From Candidatus Krumholzibacteriia bacterium (GTDB lineage: Bacteria; Krumholzibacteriota; Krumholzibacteriia; WVZY01; JAKEHA01), in contig JAOUHG010000011.1 of NCBI GenBank assembly GCA_029865265.1, positions 52,993-116,992 on the forward strand: a stretch of DNA of 64,000 nucleotides. The letters are read 5' to 3'. The notes under the pieces were generated by a model. It ran no database searches. It saw only the letters and a program-made list of their open reading frames with translations, and was not told the DNA's origin. The position numbers and the translations under genes were made by a program. This document shows, in pieces, positions 17,329 through 25,728 of the stretch. How positions within the stretch are numbered: the stretch's first letter is position 1; each line of letters starts with the position of its first letter.

Positions 17329-17378
17329 TGTCACCGATTTCCCCGCCGCCTGACGCGGCGGGGGCCGCATCGGTGACA
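17329..17378 (+). other. Long bulged hairpin between E1 beta and E2
   Basis: TGTCACCGAT (17329-17338) pairs perfectly with ATCGGTGACA (17369-17378), and CCCCGCCGC (17341-17349) with GCGGCGGGG (17355-17363); the loop is 5 nt. No T tract follows, so it is not a classical terminator. It could mark an mRNA processing or partial attenuation point that adjusts E1:E2 stoichiometry. Confidence 0.7.
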
Positions 17379-17443
17379 CCCGCTCGAACAGCGACGGTCC
17401 GCGCGGGCCTTGCAGCGCGACAACAATAGGAAAGGATTAGACA

Positions 17444-18733
17444 ATGAGTGTCGATGTGATCATGCCGCAGATGGGCGAGAGTATCGCCGAGGGAACCATC
17501 GTCAAGTGGCTCAAGCAGGTCGGCGACAAGATCGACCGCGACGAGCCCCTGTTCGAAATTTCCACCGACAAGGTGGACGCCGAGATTCCCTCCCCCGCCG
17601 CCGGCACCCTGCTGGAGGTGCTGGTGACCGAGGGAACCACCGTGGAGATCAACACCGTGGTCGGCCGCATCGGCGCGGCCGGCGAGGCGCCTGCGACTTC
17701 GGCACCGAAGACGGCGCCGGCTCCCGCGCCCGCGGCGGCAACACCGGCACCGAAACCGGCGCCCGCGCCGGCTCCCGCCCCCGCTCCCGCGCCGGCCGCA
17801 TCCGGCAGCCGGGTGGTACGCTCCTCCCCGGTGGTGCAGAAGATCGCCGCCGAGCACAACGTCGACCTCTCCCTCCTCGATGGCACCGGCGAAGGCGGCC
17901 GCATCACCAAGAAGGACGTGCTGGGCTACATCGAATCCGCCGCCACCGCGGCGCCCGCCGTTTCGGCGCCTGCCCCTGCGACACCGGCTCCTGCGCCCGC
18001 CGCCCGCACTGCCCCCGCGCCCGCACCGAAGCCGCAGGTGTTCGCCGCGGGCCAGGACGAGGTGCGCGAGCCCATGAGCATCATGCGCAGGAAGATTGCC
18101 GAGCACATGGTGGTGAGCAAGCATACCTCGCCGCACGTGTACACCATCTTCGAAGTCGACATGCACGAGGTGGTCAAGCGCCGCGAGGCCCTGAAGAAGG
18201 AGTTCGCAGGCGAGGGCGTCAAACTCACCTTCCTGCCCTTCTTCATCGAAGCGTGCATCCGCGGTATCAAGGAATACCCCATCATCAACAGCAGCGTGGA
18301 CGGCGAGACCATCGTCTACAAGAAGAACGTCAATGTGGGCATCGCGGTGGCGCTCGAGAACGGGCTCATCGTGCCGGTAATCAAGGGCGCCGACCAGATG
18401 AACCTGCTCGGCCTGGCGCGGACCGCCGGCGACCTGGGCGAGCGCGCACGCACCAAGCGGCTCGTTCCCGACGACGTGCAGGGCGGGACCTTCACCATCA
18501 CCAACGTCGGCGTGTTCGGCGGCATGTACGGCCTGCCCATCATCAACCAGCCGCAGGCGGCCATCATGGGCATCGGCACCATCGTCAAGCGCCCGGTCGT
18601 TATCGACGACGCCATCGCCATCCGGCCCATCGTGTACCTGTCGCTCTCCTACGACCACCGCATCATCGACGGCGCCGACGCGGCCCGTTTCCTGACCGTG
18701 GTCAAGCGGGAGCTGGAGAAGCCGGGCGCGTAG
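17444..18733 (+). CDS. 2-oxoacid dehydrogenase E2 (dihydrolipoamide acyltransferase)
   Basis: 429 residues. One lipoyl domain (1-75) with the lipoylation site in EISTDKVDAEI; an Ala-Pro-rich swinging linker; a peripheral-subunit-binding domain (about 126-166, RSSPVVQKIAAEHNVDLS, GTGEGGRITKKDVL); a second Ala-Pro linker; and the catalytic acyltransferase domain ending in SYDHRIIDGADAARFL with the HxxxDG active site. The AATPAP-type repeat linkers make the DNA low-complexity. The lipoylation machinery (lipB, lipA) follows directly, so cofactor attachment is co-expressed. Confidence 0.95.
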   Translation: MSVDVIMPQMGESIAEGTIVKWLKQVGDKIDRDEPLFEISTDKVDAEIPSPAAGTLLEVLVTEGTTVEINTVVGRIGAAGEAPATSAPKTAPAPAPAAATPAPKPAPAPAPAPAPAPAASGSRVVRSSPVVQKIAAEHNVDLSLLDGTGEGGRITKKDVLGYIESAATAAPAVSAPAPATPAPAPAARTAPAPAPKPQVFAAGQDEVREPMSIMRRKIAEHMVVSKHTSPHVYTIFEVDMHEVVKRREALKKEFAGEGVKLTFLPFFIEACIRGIKEYPIINSSVDGETIVYKKNVNVGIAVALENGLIVPVIKGADQMNLLGLARTAGDLGERARTKRLVPDDVQGGTFTITNVGVFGGMYGLPIINQPQAAIMGIGTIVKRPVVIDDAIAIRPIVYLSLSYDHRIIDGADAARFLTVVKRELEKPGA

Positions 18734-18734
18734 C

Positions 18735-19421
18735 ATGACGCTTCCCTCCGGCATTCCGGCGTGCCGCGCCATGGACCTGGGGCTGGTTCCCTATGCCGCG
18801 GCGTTCACCACGCAGAAGCGCGAAGTGGAACGCCTGCAGCGGGGCGAGGGCGACGACGTGCTGCTCTATGTGCAGCACCCGCACGTGATCACGGTGGGGC
18901 GCAACGCCACCGCGTCCGCGATCCTCGCCGACCGGCGCCTGATCGCGTCGCGCGGGTGCGAAATCGTCACCACCGATCGCGGCGGCGACGTGACCTATCA
19001 CGGCCCCGGCCAGCTGGTGGGCTATCCCATTCTGCGCCTGGAGGGCTCGCGGCGCGACATCCGCCGCTACGTGTACGATCTGGAAGGGGTTCTCATCGCG
19101 GCACTCGCGGACTTCGGCGTCTTCGCGGATCGTCACCCCGTGCACCGCGGTGTGTGGGTGCAGAACCGCAAGATCGCGTCGCTGGGCATCCGCATCTCGC
19201 GCTGGGTCACCTGCCACGGGTTTGCGCTCAACGTGAGCACGGACCTGTCCTTCTTTTCGCTCATGAACCCATGCGGGATCGCGGGCTGCACCATGACGTC
19301 ACTGGAACGCGAGATGCTCTCGCCGGTTTCCATGAATGCGGTGCGCGAGTCCGTTACGCGCCACTTCGGCCCCATCATGGGCCGCCACATGCAGGAGGAG
19401 TCGATCGTTCATGTCCACTAA
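18735..19421 (+). CDS. lipB: Octanoyltransferase LipB
   Basis: 228 residues. Transfers octanoyl from ACP to the lipoyl domain. Signature RGGDVTYHGPGQLVGYPI, then NRKIASLGIRISRWVTCHGFALNV (catalytic lysine) and NPCGIAGCTMTSL (catalytic cysteine). Starts 1 nt after the E2 stop and overlaps lipA by 11 nt. Confidence 0.96.
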   Translation: MTLPSGIPACRAMDLGLVPYAAAFTTQKREVERLQRGEGDDVLLYVQHPHVITVGRNATASAILADRRLIASRGCEIVTTDRGGDVTYHGPGQLVGYPILRLEGSRRDIRRYVYDLEGVLIAALADFGVFADRHPVHRGVWVQNRKIASLGIRISRWVTCHGFALNVSTDLSFFSLMNPCGIAGCTMTSLEREMLSPVSMNAVRESVTRHFGPIMGRHMQEESIVHVH

Positions 19422-20316
19422 GCCTGTGGCTCCCCGCCCAGAACGGCCCGGGTGGTTCAAGATCCGCCTGCAGACCAACGAAGAGTACCGGCAGGTCAAC
19501 CACCTGGTATCCAGCCTCAACCTGCACACCGTCTGCCAGGAGGCGCGCTGCCCCAACATCTACGAGTGCTGGGGCCAGGGCACGGCGACGTTCATGATCC
19601 TGGGCGACGTGTGTACGCGCCACTGCGGCTTCTGCTCGGTCATGAAGGGAAAGCCCAACGCGCCGGACCCGATGGAGCCGGAGAACGTGGCGGTGGCCAT
19701 CGAGTCGCTCAAGCTCAAGTACGCGGTGATCACATCGGTGGACCGCGACGACCTCCCCGACGAGGGCGCGGCACACTTTGCCGAAACCATTGCCGCCGTG
19801 CGGCGGCGCGTGCCGGACTGCATGGTCGAGGTGCTGATCCCGGACTTCAATGGAAAGAAGGAACTGCTGGACGTGGTGCTCGACGCGCGCCCGGATTGCC
19901 TTGCGCACAACATCGAGACCGCGTCGCACCTCTACCGCCGCGTGCGCCCGGTTGCGGTATACGAGAACACGCTCAAGGTGCTCGAGAACTCGGTGCTGTA
20001 CCGCGACCGGCACGGCATCGAGATGCGCGTCAAATGCAGCATCATGGCGGGCCTGGGCGAAACCATGGAGCAGCTCCTCGACACCCTGCGCGACATCGCC
20101 AACACCGGCTGCGACATCATGACGGTCGGCCAGTACCTGCCGCCGAAGAAGGCGGCGCTCCCGCTGGACCGCTACTACACGCCCGAGGAGTTCGCGCACA
20201 TCAAGAGCGAAGGGCTCAAGATGGGCTTCAGGCACGTCGAGTCCGGCCCGCTGGTGCGCAGCTCCTACCACGCCAGACAGCAGATGGAAGGCACCTCGCG
20301 CCAGCCGGCCTGTTAG
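19411..20316 (+). CDS. lipA: Lipoyl synthase LipA
   Basis: 301 residues; radical-SAM enzyme inserting two sulfurs into octanoyl lipoyl domains. The auxiliary cluster CQEARCPNIYEC (C-x4-C-x5-C), the radical-SAM CTRHCGFC (C-x3-C-x2-C), and the C-terminal RSSYHA serine motif are all present. ATG 19411 (STKPVAPRP follows) is inside the lipB end. Completes a self-contained lipoate synthesis and 2-oxoacid dehydrogenase operon. Confidence 0.97.
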   Translation: MSTKPVAPRPERPGWFKIRLQTNEEYRQVNHLVSSLNLHTVCQEARCPNIYECWGQGTATFMILGDVCTRHCGFCSVMKGKPNAPDPMEPENVAVAIESLKLKYAVITSVDRDDLPDEGAAHFAETIAAVRRRVPDCMVEVLIPDFNGKKELLDVVLDARPDCLAHNIETASHLYRRVRPVAVYENTLKVLENSVLYRDRHGIEMRVKCSIMAGLGETMEQLLDTLRDIANTGCDIMTVGQYLPPKKAALPLDRYYTPEEFAHIKSEGLKMGFRHVESGPLVRSSYHARQQMEGTSRQPAC

Positions 20317-20322
20317 GGCGCA

Positions 20323-20352
20323 TTGACCGCATGTGCGCGCGGGGTGTATACT
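20323..20352 (+). promoter_or_regulatory. Promoter of the small secreted WG-tail protein
   Basis: TTGACC (20323-20328), 18-nt spacer, TATACT (20347-20352). Strong match to the primary-sigma consensus; predicted start about 33 nt before the ATG. Confidence 0.65.
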
Positions 20353-20391
20353 AGCAGTTGAATTCCTGCCGCGCACAATAGGAGGCATTCC

Positions 20392-20934
20392 ATGCGAATC
20401 ATCGCGATGGTGTTGTGCCTTGTCTTTCTCGCCGCACCCGCCGGAGCCAGCCTGGTCGGTCTTTATACGGAACCTCTGCCCGGTGCGTGCGCAGTCGTTC
20501 CCATGCCGTTCATCCCGTTTTCCGTGTACGTCGTCCACCATCTCTCCACCGGGACCAAGGCGCTGAGCTTCCGGGTGGCCGCGGAGTTCCCGGCGGGCAT
20601 GATCAGCCTGGGGGGCACTCCGATCGGGTTCCTGTGCGTGGGTGACTGCGATCCCTACCAGGGGGTGTCGGTATCCCGGCAATGTTCCAGCGCGGACTGG
20701 GCGATCTTCCGTCTCGACTTCTTCCCTACCCAGCCGCTGCAGAGTGTGACCTGCTACCAGCTCCGTGTGGTGGGGTACCCTGGCAACGACGTCGTCGCCG
20801 TCGACTGCAACGACGTCCAGCAGACGGCCAGCGGCCGGTTCTTCTCGTTCGTGGCCAACAGCTGGGATTGCTGGGACTGTGCGACCCCGGTGGAGTCCAC
20901 CACCTGGGGCCGCGTCAAGTCGCTGTACCGCTGA
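20392..20934 (+). CDS. Small secreted protein with C-terminal WGxVKxLYR tail
   Basis: 180 residues. Signal peptide MRIIAMVLCLVFLAAP..., cleavage near AGA-SL. Mature domain: a cysteine-rich beta protein with GLYTEPLPGAC, SVYVVHHLSTGTKALSFRV, several paired cysteines and VVAVDCNDV, then a CWDC and the tail ESTTWGRVKSLYR directly before the stop. The same layout occurs in the genes at 59602 and 60591, and the tail alone also at 61245, so these are paralogues 39-41 kb away. Function unknown; AGGAGG lies upstream of the ATG. Preceded by a strong promoter and not part of the lip operon. Confidence 0.85.
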   Translation: MRIIAMVLCLVFLAAPAGASLVGLYTEPLPGACAVVPMPFIPFSVYVVHHLSTGTKALSFRVAAEFPAGMISLGGTPIGFLCVGDCDPYQGVSVSRQCSSADWAIFRLDFFPTQPLQSVTCYQLRVVGYPGNDVVAVDCNDVQQTASGRFFSFVANSWDCWDCATPVESTTWGRVKSLYR

Positions 20935-21085
20935 GCGCCGCGGCGAGGCGTATCGCGCGAAGCACACCGCCCCTCCCGGGGGCGCAACGCGCCCCCATGC
21001 GCCGCGACCGGGGCGCATGCGTTACCCCGCGCCCGCGGCATGCGGATTGCAGCCATGGCATGATCTCCAACCAGCGAGGATTGCC

Positions 21086-22534
21086 ATGGCTACGAAGACA
21101 CGATCCCTTCGAGACCTGACGTCATTCGGCGACGTCGCCGCGGAAGACGACGCGGTACTCGACTACTTTCTCACCACCGACGCGGTCGCCAGCATCAAGA
21201 ACGGCGACGTCTTTCTCGTGCTGGGGCGCAAGGGTGCGGGCAAGACGGCGCTGGTACGCCACTTCGCCGAGGGAAACGGCAACGGCGTATCGCGCTCTCT
21301 CAACCTGGGCGGTTACCCGTGGGCGGTCCACGCGCAGCGCATGGACCGCGGCTCCTCCGATGTGGAGGCCTACGTCTCCTCGTGGCGTTACCTTATCGCG
21401 GTGCAGCTGGCGGTGCTGGCGCTGTCGCGCGCGCCGCGCGCGGCCGACGAGAACGCCAAGGCACTGCAGCACTTCCTGGCCGACAACTACGGCGACGCCA
21501 TCGACATGGAAGACGTGCTGCGCCCTTCCAAGCTGCGCCTCTCCAGCATGTCCTTCGAACCCATGGTGTTCGGCTGCAAGCTGGGCGGGATCGCGTTGGA
21601 CCGCGGCAAGACCGACCTCAAGCTGGGGATGGAACTGGACGCGCTCTCGGACATGATCATCGCGTCGGCCCTCAAGCTGGCCCGCTCCGCGGGGGCACCG
21701 TCGCTCATGCTCCACTTCGACGAACTGGACCAGGGGATCTCCACCCTCACCGAAGAGCGTGCGCGCATGCTCGCGGGCCTGGTGCTGGCGGCGCGGTCCG
21801 TGCGACAGTCGTGCCGCGACGGCGGCGTGCCCGTGCACCCCGTCATCTATTTGCGCTCCGACCTGTGGGACAAGCTCTCGTTTTCGGACAAGAACAAGAT
21901 CAGCGAATCGCTCGCACTGCGTCTGGAGTGGGACTCGGATTCCCTCATGGAACTGGTGAGCGCGCGGGTGCGCGCCAAGCTGGGCCCGGGCACGTCGTGG
22001 GACTCCATCACCACGCCGGATACGCTGCGCGGCTCGTATACCAAGTGGAACTACATCGTGGGCCGCACCTTCCTGCGCCCGCGCGACGTGATAAAGTTCC
22101 TCAACTCGGCGCTGCGCCAGGCACGCGCGCGCGACGAGAGCCCGTTGCTGCTCAGCAACCCGGACGTGGTCAACGCGCGCGAGGCGTACTCGGCCTACCT
22201 CAAGTCCGAACTGGACGACGAGATCATGGCGCACTGGCCGCAGTGGGAGGAGGCGCTGCAGGCCTGCTCGGCCATCAGCACCATGACCTTCCAGCGCGAC
22301 GAGTTCGCCGAGGAGTACGAGGAGCGGCGCTCCAAGCACAACACGGTGGGCACCGACGAGGCGCTGGAGATGCTGTACCGCTTCTCCGTGATCGGCTACG
22401 AGCGGCGCAGCGGATACGGCGGCAGCTCGTGGGCGTTCCAGTACACCAACCCGGAGGCGGGCTGGGACAACCGCGCCACCCGCTTCAAGGTGCACCTGGG
22501 CCTGAAGGAGTTCGCCAAGCTGCGTGAAGACTAG
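21086..22534 (+). CDS. P-loop ATPase (Sll1717-like)
   Basis: 482 residues. Walker A is in VFLVLGRKGAGKTAL (about 43-52), and a hydrophobic strand ending in HFDELDQG (about 210) is the Walker B (LMLHFDELD). The C-terminal half is helical, with KWNYIVGRTFLRPRDVIKFLN as the sensor/arginine region seen in STAND/Sll1717-type ATPases. ATG 21086 has GAGGA five nt upstream; longer frames lack support. Related genes are often solitary or in defence-type neighbourhoods; here no effector partner is adjacent. Its stop shares the palindrome CTAG with the convergent MBL gene. Confidence 0.75.
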   Translation: MATKTRSLRDLTSFGDVAAEDDAVLDYFLTTDAVASIKNGDVFLVLGRKGAGKTALVRHFAEGNGNGVSRSLNLGGYPWAVHAQRMDRGSSDVEAYVSSWRYLIAVQLAVLALSRAPRAADENAKALQHFLADNYGDAIDMEDVLRPSKLRLSSMSFEPMVFGCKLGGIALDRGKTDLKLGMELDALSDMIIASALKLARSAGAPSLMLHFDELDQGISTLTEERARMLAGLVLAARSVRQSCRDGGVPVHPVIYLRSDLWDKLSFSDKNKISESLALRLEWDSDSLMELVSARVRAKLGPGTSWDSITTPDTLRGSYTKWNYIVGRTFLRPRDVIKFLNSALRQARARDESPLLLSNPDVVNAREAYSAYLKSELDDEIMAHWPQWEEALQACSAISTMTFQRDEFAEEYEERRSKHNTVGTDEALEMLYRFSVIGYERRSGYGGSSWAFQYTNPEAGWDNRATRFKVHLGLKEFAKLRED

Positions 22535-23181
22535 CCGCGACGAGCAATGGGCGCGAGGAAGGGGTTCCAGCGCTTCTCTTCGCCAATGGTGGTGTCGGGG
22601 CCGTGGCCGCAGTGGACCACGGTATCGTCTGCCATGGGGAGGAAGCGCTCGAGGGTTCGCATCATGGTCTCGTGATCGCCGCCAGGGAGGTCCGTGCGTC
22701 CGATACTCCCCTGGAAGAGCACGTCACCCACGACCACGCGCGGCGGGGTCTCGCCGACAAACAACACGATGATGTGACCCGGGGTGTGGCCCGGCATCAG
22801 CATCACCTCGCCACGCAGATTCCCGATATTGACAGTGTCCCCCTCCTCCAGCCAGCGCTGGATGGGGACGGTGCGCGGCACCGGCAGGCCGAACATCTGC
22901 GCCTGCGGCCCCACAGCCTGGTAGACGGGCTCGTCGGCGCGGTGCATGAACACCGGCACGCCGAGGGCGTCGACCACCCCCGCCAGACCCGCCACGTGGT
23001 CGAGGTGCGCGTGGGTGTTGACGACCGCCTTCACCGTGACACCCATCTCCTCCACCGCGGCCAGGATGCGCGGCGCCTCGTCGCCGGCGTCAAAAATGAC
23101 CGCCTCGCCGGTTTCGCCGCACGCCACGATGTGACAGTTGCTCTGGAACGGGCCCACCACGAGAGACTCGATGCGGAACAT
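22531..23181 (-). CDS. MBL-fold hydrolase (glyoxalase II-like)
   Basis: 216 residues; zinc metallo-beta-lactamase fold. Metal ligands: NTHAHLDHVAG (H-x-H-x-D-H), MLMPGHTPGHI, VVGDVLFQGSIGR (bridging Asp) and VHCGHGPDTTIG. This set and length match YcbL-type type II glyoxalases, which hydrolyse thioesters such as S-lactoylglutathione. Substrate here is unproven. Convergent with the P-loop ATPase. Confidence 0.88.
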   Translation of the reverse strand: MFRIESLVVGPFQSNCHIVACGETGEAVIFDAGDEAPRILAAVEEMGVTVKAVVNTHAHLDHVAGLAGVVDALGVPVFMHRADEPVYQAVGPQAQMFGLPVPRTVPIQRWLEEGDTVNIGNLRGEVMLMPGHTPGHIIVLFVGETPPRVVVGDVLFQGSIGRTDLPGGDHETMMRTLERFLPMADDTVVHCGHGPDTTIGEEKRWNPFLAPIARRG

Positions 23182-23201
23182 GCGCCTATCCTAGCACGGC
23201 G

Positions 23202-23210
23202 TGCTATATT
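23202..23210 (+). promoter_or_regulatory. Extended -10 promoter, leaderless start
   Basis: TGC plus TATATT (23205-23210). The ATG at 23217 is seven nt after the hexamer, at the expected first transcribed base, and no Shine-Dalgarno is present. Confidence 0.5.
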
Positions 23211-23216
23211 GCTGCC

Positions 23217-24146
23217 ATGGGTCAGGTCCTCAAGAACACGTTCGCGTGGTCGGTGTCGCGCGACCGCACCTTCCGCGAATGCCCCCGCCAGTACTGGTTC
23301 TCGCACTACGGCTTCTGGAGCGGCTGGGAGTGGGGTTCGGACGAGCGCACGCGCGAGATCTACGTGCTCAAGCAGCTCAAGTCGCGGCCCATGTGGGTGG
23401 GCGAGGTGGTCCACGAGTGCATCCGCCATTCGCTGGAGAATCTCGCCCGTGGCATCCCGGTGCTCCCGGTGGAGCGCATCCTGGAGATCACGCGCAACCG
23501 CATGCGCGAGGACTTCGTGTCGTCTCGCGACGGCCGCTACCACGACAACCCCAAACACGACTGCGGCCTCTTCGAGCACGAGTACCGCCGGCCGGTCACC
23601 GACGAGCAGTGGCGCGACACCGCCGACCAGGTGGACCGCTGCCTGCTCAACTTCTACCATTCCGAGGTCTGGGATCAGCTTCAGCGGACAGCCCCGGCGG
23701 ACTTCCTGGAGGTCGAGCGCCTGTCGCACTTCCTCCTCGACGGGGTCAAGGTGCACGTGAAGCTGGACTGCGCCATCCGCGAACCCGACCACGTCATCGT
23801 ATGGGACTGGAAGACCGGGCGCCGTGAGGGGTCCGACGCGCGCCTGCAGCTGGCCTGCTACGCCTTCTACCTCCACCAGGCCTATGGAATCCCCATTCAC
23901 CGCGTACACATGCGGCGCTTCGAGTTGTCGCAGGGCGCGGTGCACACGCGCACCATCGCGGAGCGGGAACTCGACCAGATCCTGGACTACGTGCGCGGGA
24001 GCATCGCCGACATGCGCGCGCTCCTGGACGACCCGGAGAACAACCGGGCCACCGAAGATCGCTTTGCCCGCGTAGAAAGGCGCGAGGCCTGCCTTCGCTG
24101 CAACTTCCTCAAGGTCTGCGGGCCGGCCATCGACACCACCCCCTGA
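23217..24146 (+). CDS. PD-(D/E)XK nuclease with Fe-S cluster cysteines (RecB/Cas4-like)
   Basis: 309 residues. Core motifs: KLDCAIREPDHVIVWDWKTG (catalytic D ... D-x-K) and RLQLACYAFYLHQ (Q-x3-Y motif). The first cysteine is near the N terminus (RTFRECPRQYWF) and three more are at the C terminus (EACLRCNFLKVCG), the arrangement that holds a 4Fe-4S cluster in AddB, Cas4 and related nucleases. It is single-domain without helicase; no cas genes or CRISPR repeats are nearby, so a Cas4 role is not supported. Probably a stand-alone repair or DNA-processing exonuclease. Confidence 0.85.
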   Translation: MGQVLKNTFAWSVSRDRTFRECPRQYWFSHYGFWSGWEWGSDERTREIYVLKQLKSRPMWVGEVVHECIRHSLENLARGIPVLPVERILEITRNRMREDFVSSRDGRYHDNPKHDCGLFEHEYRRPVTDEQWRDTADQVDRCLLNFYHSEVWDQLQRTAPADFLEVERLSHFLLDGVKVHVKLDCAIREPDHVIVWDWKTGRREGSDARLQLACYAFYLHQAYGIPIHRVHMRRFELSQGAVHTRTIAERELDQILDYVRGSIADMRALLDDPENNRATEDRFARVERREACLRCNFLKVCGPAIDTTP

Positions 24147-24194
24147 AGCCGGCTGGAGGCCGCGGAGCAGGCTCCCGGCGGGCGCAACTGGCCC

Positions 24195-24223
24195 TTGTGC
24201 CCGCGCCGGGTTCGTAGTATAAG
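24195..24223 (+). promoter_or_regulatory. Promoter of the first citrate synthase gene
   Basis: TTGTGC (24195-24200), 17-nt spacer, TATAAG (24218-24223). Confidence 0.5.
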
Positions 24224-24226
24224 TGT

Positions 24227-24237
24227 AAGTGTCACTT
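24227..24237 (+). promoter_or_regulatory. Palindromic operator candidate at the citrate synthase start site
   Basis: AAGTGTCACTT is a perfect palindrome around one central base, and AAGTGT is repeated just before it. It covers the predicted transcription start, where repressor binding would be expected. Confidence 0.4.
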
Positions 24238-24258
24238 TAGGATCGAAGGAGCCATGCC

Positions 24259-25410
24259 ATGATCGAGTACATTCCCGGCCTCGAAAAAGTACCTGCCGCA
24301 GAGTCGGCCATCAGCTTTATCGATGGCGAAAAAGGTATCCTCGAATACAGAGGAATCCGGATCGAAGACCTGGCCGCGCACAGCACGTTCGAAGAGGTTG
24401 CATTCCTCCTCCTGAACGGGCATCTCCCCGCGGAGAACGAGCTCGCCGAATTCAACCGTCGCGTCGCGAAGGCGCGTGTTTTGAGTCCCGAACTCCAGAA
24501 AGTCGTGTCCTGTACTCCGAAAAGCGCACACCCGATGTCCGCGCTGCAAACCGCGGTGGCCGCCGTCGGTATGGTGGGCGAACACCGGAACGTCTACGAC
24601 GAAAAGACGCGCGAGGACTGTGCGATCGAGTTCATCGGGAAGTTCCCGTCGCTGGTCGCCGCCATCTACCGGGTGCGTCACGGAAAGAAGGTGGTCGAGC
24701 CCGATCCGTCGCTGACCATCGCCGCCGACTTCCTGCATATGTTGAGCGGTGAGAAGCCGGACACCAACAAGGCCCGCGCGATGGACATCTGTCTCATCCT
24801 TCACGCGGACCACACCATGAACGCGTCCACCTTCACCGCGCGTGTGACCGCATCCACGGAGTGCCAGCCGGCGGCGGCGATCTCGGCGGCGGTCGGCAGC
24901 CTGTCCGGCCCGCTGCACGGTGGCGCCAACGAAGCCGTCCTGCACATGCTGGAGGAGATCGGCTCCCCCGGTGCGGTGGGACCGTACTTTGAGAAGAAGC
25001 TCGAGCGCCATGAGAAGATCATGGGCATGGGTCACCGGGTCTACAAGACCAAGGACCCGCGCGCCACGATCCTCCAGGGCCTCGCCCGCGACCTGTTCGA
25101 GAAGTTCGGCAGCTCACCGCTGTACGATATCGCGGTCGAACTGGAGCAGATGGCGATCGCCAAGCTGGGCCCGCGCGGGATCTATCCCAACGTGGATTTC
25201 TACGCCGGCATCGTCTACAACCGGCTGGCAATCCAGACCGACCTGTTCACGCCCATCTTTGCGGTGTCGCGCGTCGCAGGCTGGTCGGCGCACTGGATGG
25301 AGCAGATGCGGCATAACCGTCTCTTCCGCCCGACACAGGTCTACCAGGGGCAGCACGAGGTTCCCTACGTGCCCATGTCGGAGCGCAAGGAAGGGGTCAG
25401 GGCATCCTGA
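24259..25410 (+). CDS. gltA: Citrate synthase (bacterial short type)
   Basis: 383 residues. Condenses oxaloacetate and acetyl-CoA. Active-site residues: LSGPLHGGAN (His), GMGHRVYKTKDPR (His) and YPNVDFYAG (Asp). The length and YRGIRIEDLAAHS N terminus fit the dimeric type close to GltA/PrpC enzymes, so 2-methylcitrate synthase activity cannot be excluded. GAAGGAG lies upstream of the ATG. Own promoter and a strong terminator: monocistronic. A second, mitochondrial-type citrate synthase follows 4 kb downstream, after the glyoxylate-shunt genes. Confidence 0.93.
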   Translation: MIEYIPGLEKVPAAESAISFIDGEKGILEYRGIRIEDLAAHSTFEEVAFLLLNGHLPAENELAEFNRRVAKARVLSPELQKVVSCTPKSAHPMSALQTAVAAVGMVGEHRNVYDEKTREDCAIEFIGKFPSLVAAIYRVRHGKKVVEPDPSLTIAADFLHMLSGEKPDTNKARAMDICLILHADHTMNASTFTARVTASTECQPAAAISAAVGSLSGPLHGGANEAVLHMLEEIGSPGAVGPYFEKKLERHEKIMGMGHRVYKTKDPRATILQGLARDLFEKFGSSPLYDIAVELEQMAIAKLGPRGIYPNVDFYAGIVYNRLAIQTDLFTPIFAVSRVAGWSAHWMEQMRHNRLFRPTQVYQGQHEVPYVPMSERKEGVRAS

Positions 25411-25440
25411 CCCGTCAGTCGCCCCCTTGGTCGCGAGACG

Positions 25441-25472
25441 AAAAAGCCGCCCGGGAAACCGGGCGGCTTTTT
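25441..25472. terminator. Bidirectional intrinsic terminator
   Basis: AAAAAGCCGCCCGG - GAAA - CCGGGCGGCTTTTT, a perfect 14-bp stem with GNRA loop and T tracts on both strands; serves the citrate synthase gene and the convergent acidic protein gene. Confidence 0.95.
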
Positions 25473-25506
25473 CACATCCGCGGGGAACCGGGAACCCGGT
25501 TCCTGA

Positions 25507-25728
25507 TCAGTAGTCGTCGTCCTCGTCCTCCTCGCCGTTATCATCATCATCGTCATCATCATCGTAGTCGTCATCATTGTCATCTTCGTAGTCGTCATCA
25601 TCGTCACTGCCGTAGGACGAACTCCCCGCTCCGTAGTCGCGCATGCACTCTTCGGAGCAGAAGACCTCCTCGTCGACGTATAGCGCGTCGCCCCCGATGT
25701 TCTCGCCGCAGTAAGCACAGTTTTCCAT
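25507..25728 (-). CDS. Small zinc-finger protein with poly-acidic tail
   Basis: 73 residues. The N terminus holds a C-x2-C ... C-x3-C zinc finger (ENCAYCGENIGGDALYVDEE, then FCSEECMRDY) of the TRASH/MYM or FCS type. The remaining 36 residues are almost only Asp, Glu, Tyr and Asn, predicted disordered and strongly negative. ATG 25728 has GAGG nine nt upstream. The GAC/GAT run makes the DNA a low-complexity tract that could slip. Similar finger proteins with acidic tails bind nucleic-acid-associated partners or metals; the role is unknown. Confidence 0.75.
   Translation of the reverse strand: MENCAYCGENIGGDALYVDEEVFCSEECMRDYGAGSSSYGSDDDDDYEDDNDDDYDDDDDDDDNGEEDEDDDY

Noticed and set aside
12091..18772. 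Very long minus-strand open frames opposite lpd and the E1/E2 genes (up to 825 codons)
   Set aside because: They mirror the codon pattern of the plus-strand genes in GC-rich DNA, have no domain I recognise and no ribosome-binding site.
23217..24146. Cas4 and a CRISPR locus
   Set aside because: The nuclease has Cas4-like cysteines, but no repeat-spacer array and no other cas gene is present in the window.
25530..25620. Microsatellite-like GAC/GTC-rich repeat
   Set aside because: It is explained by the acidic tail of the small zinc protein rather than an independent repeat.
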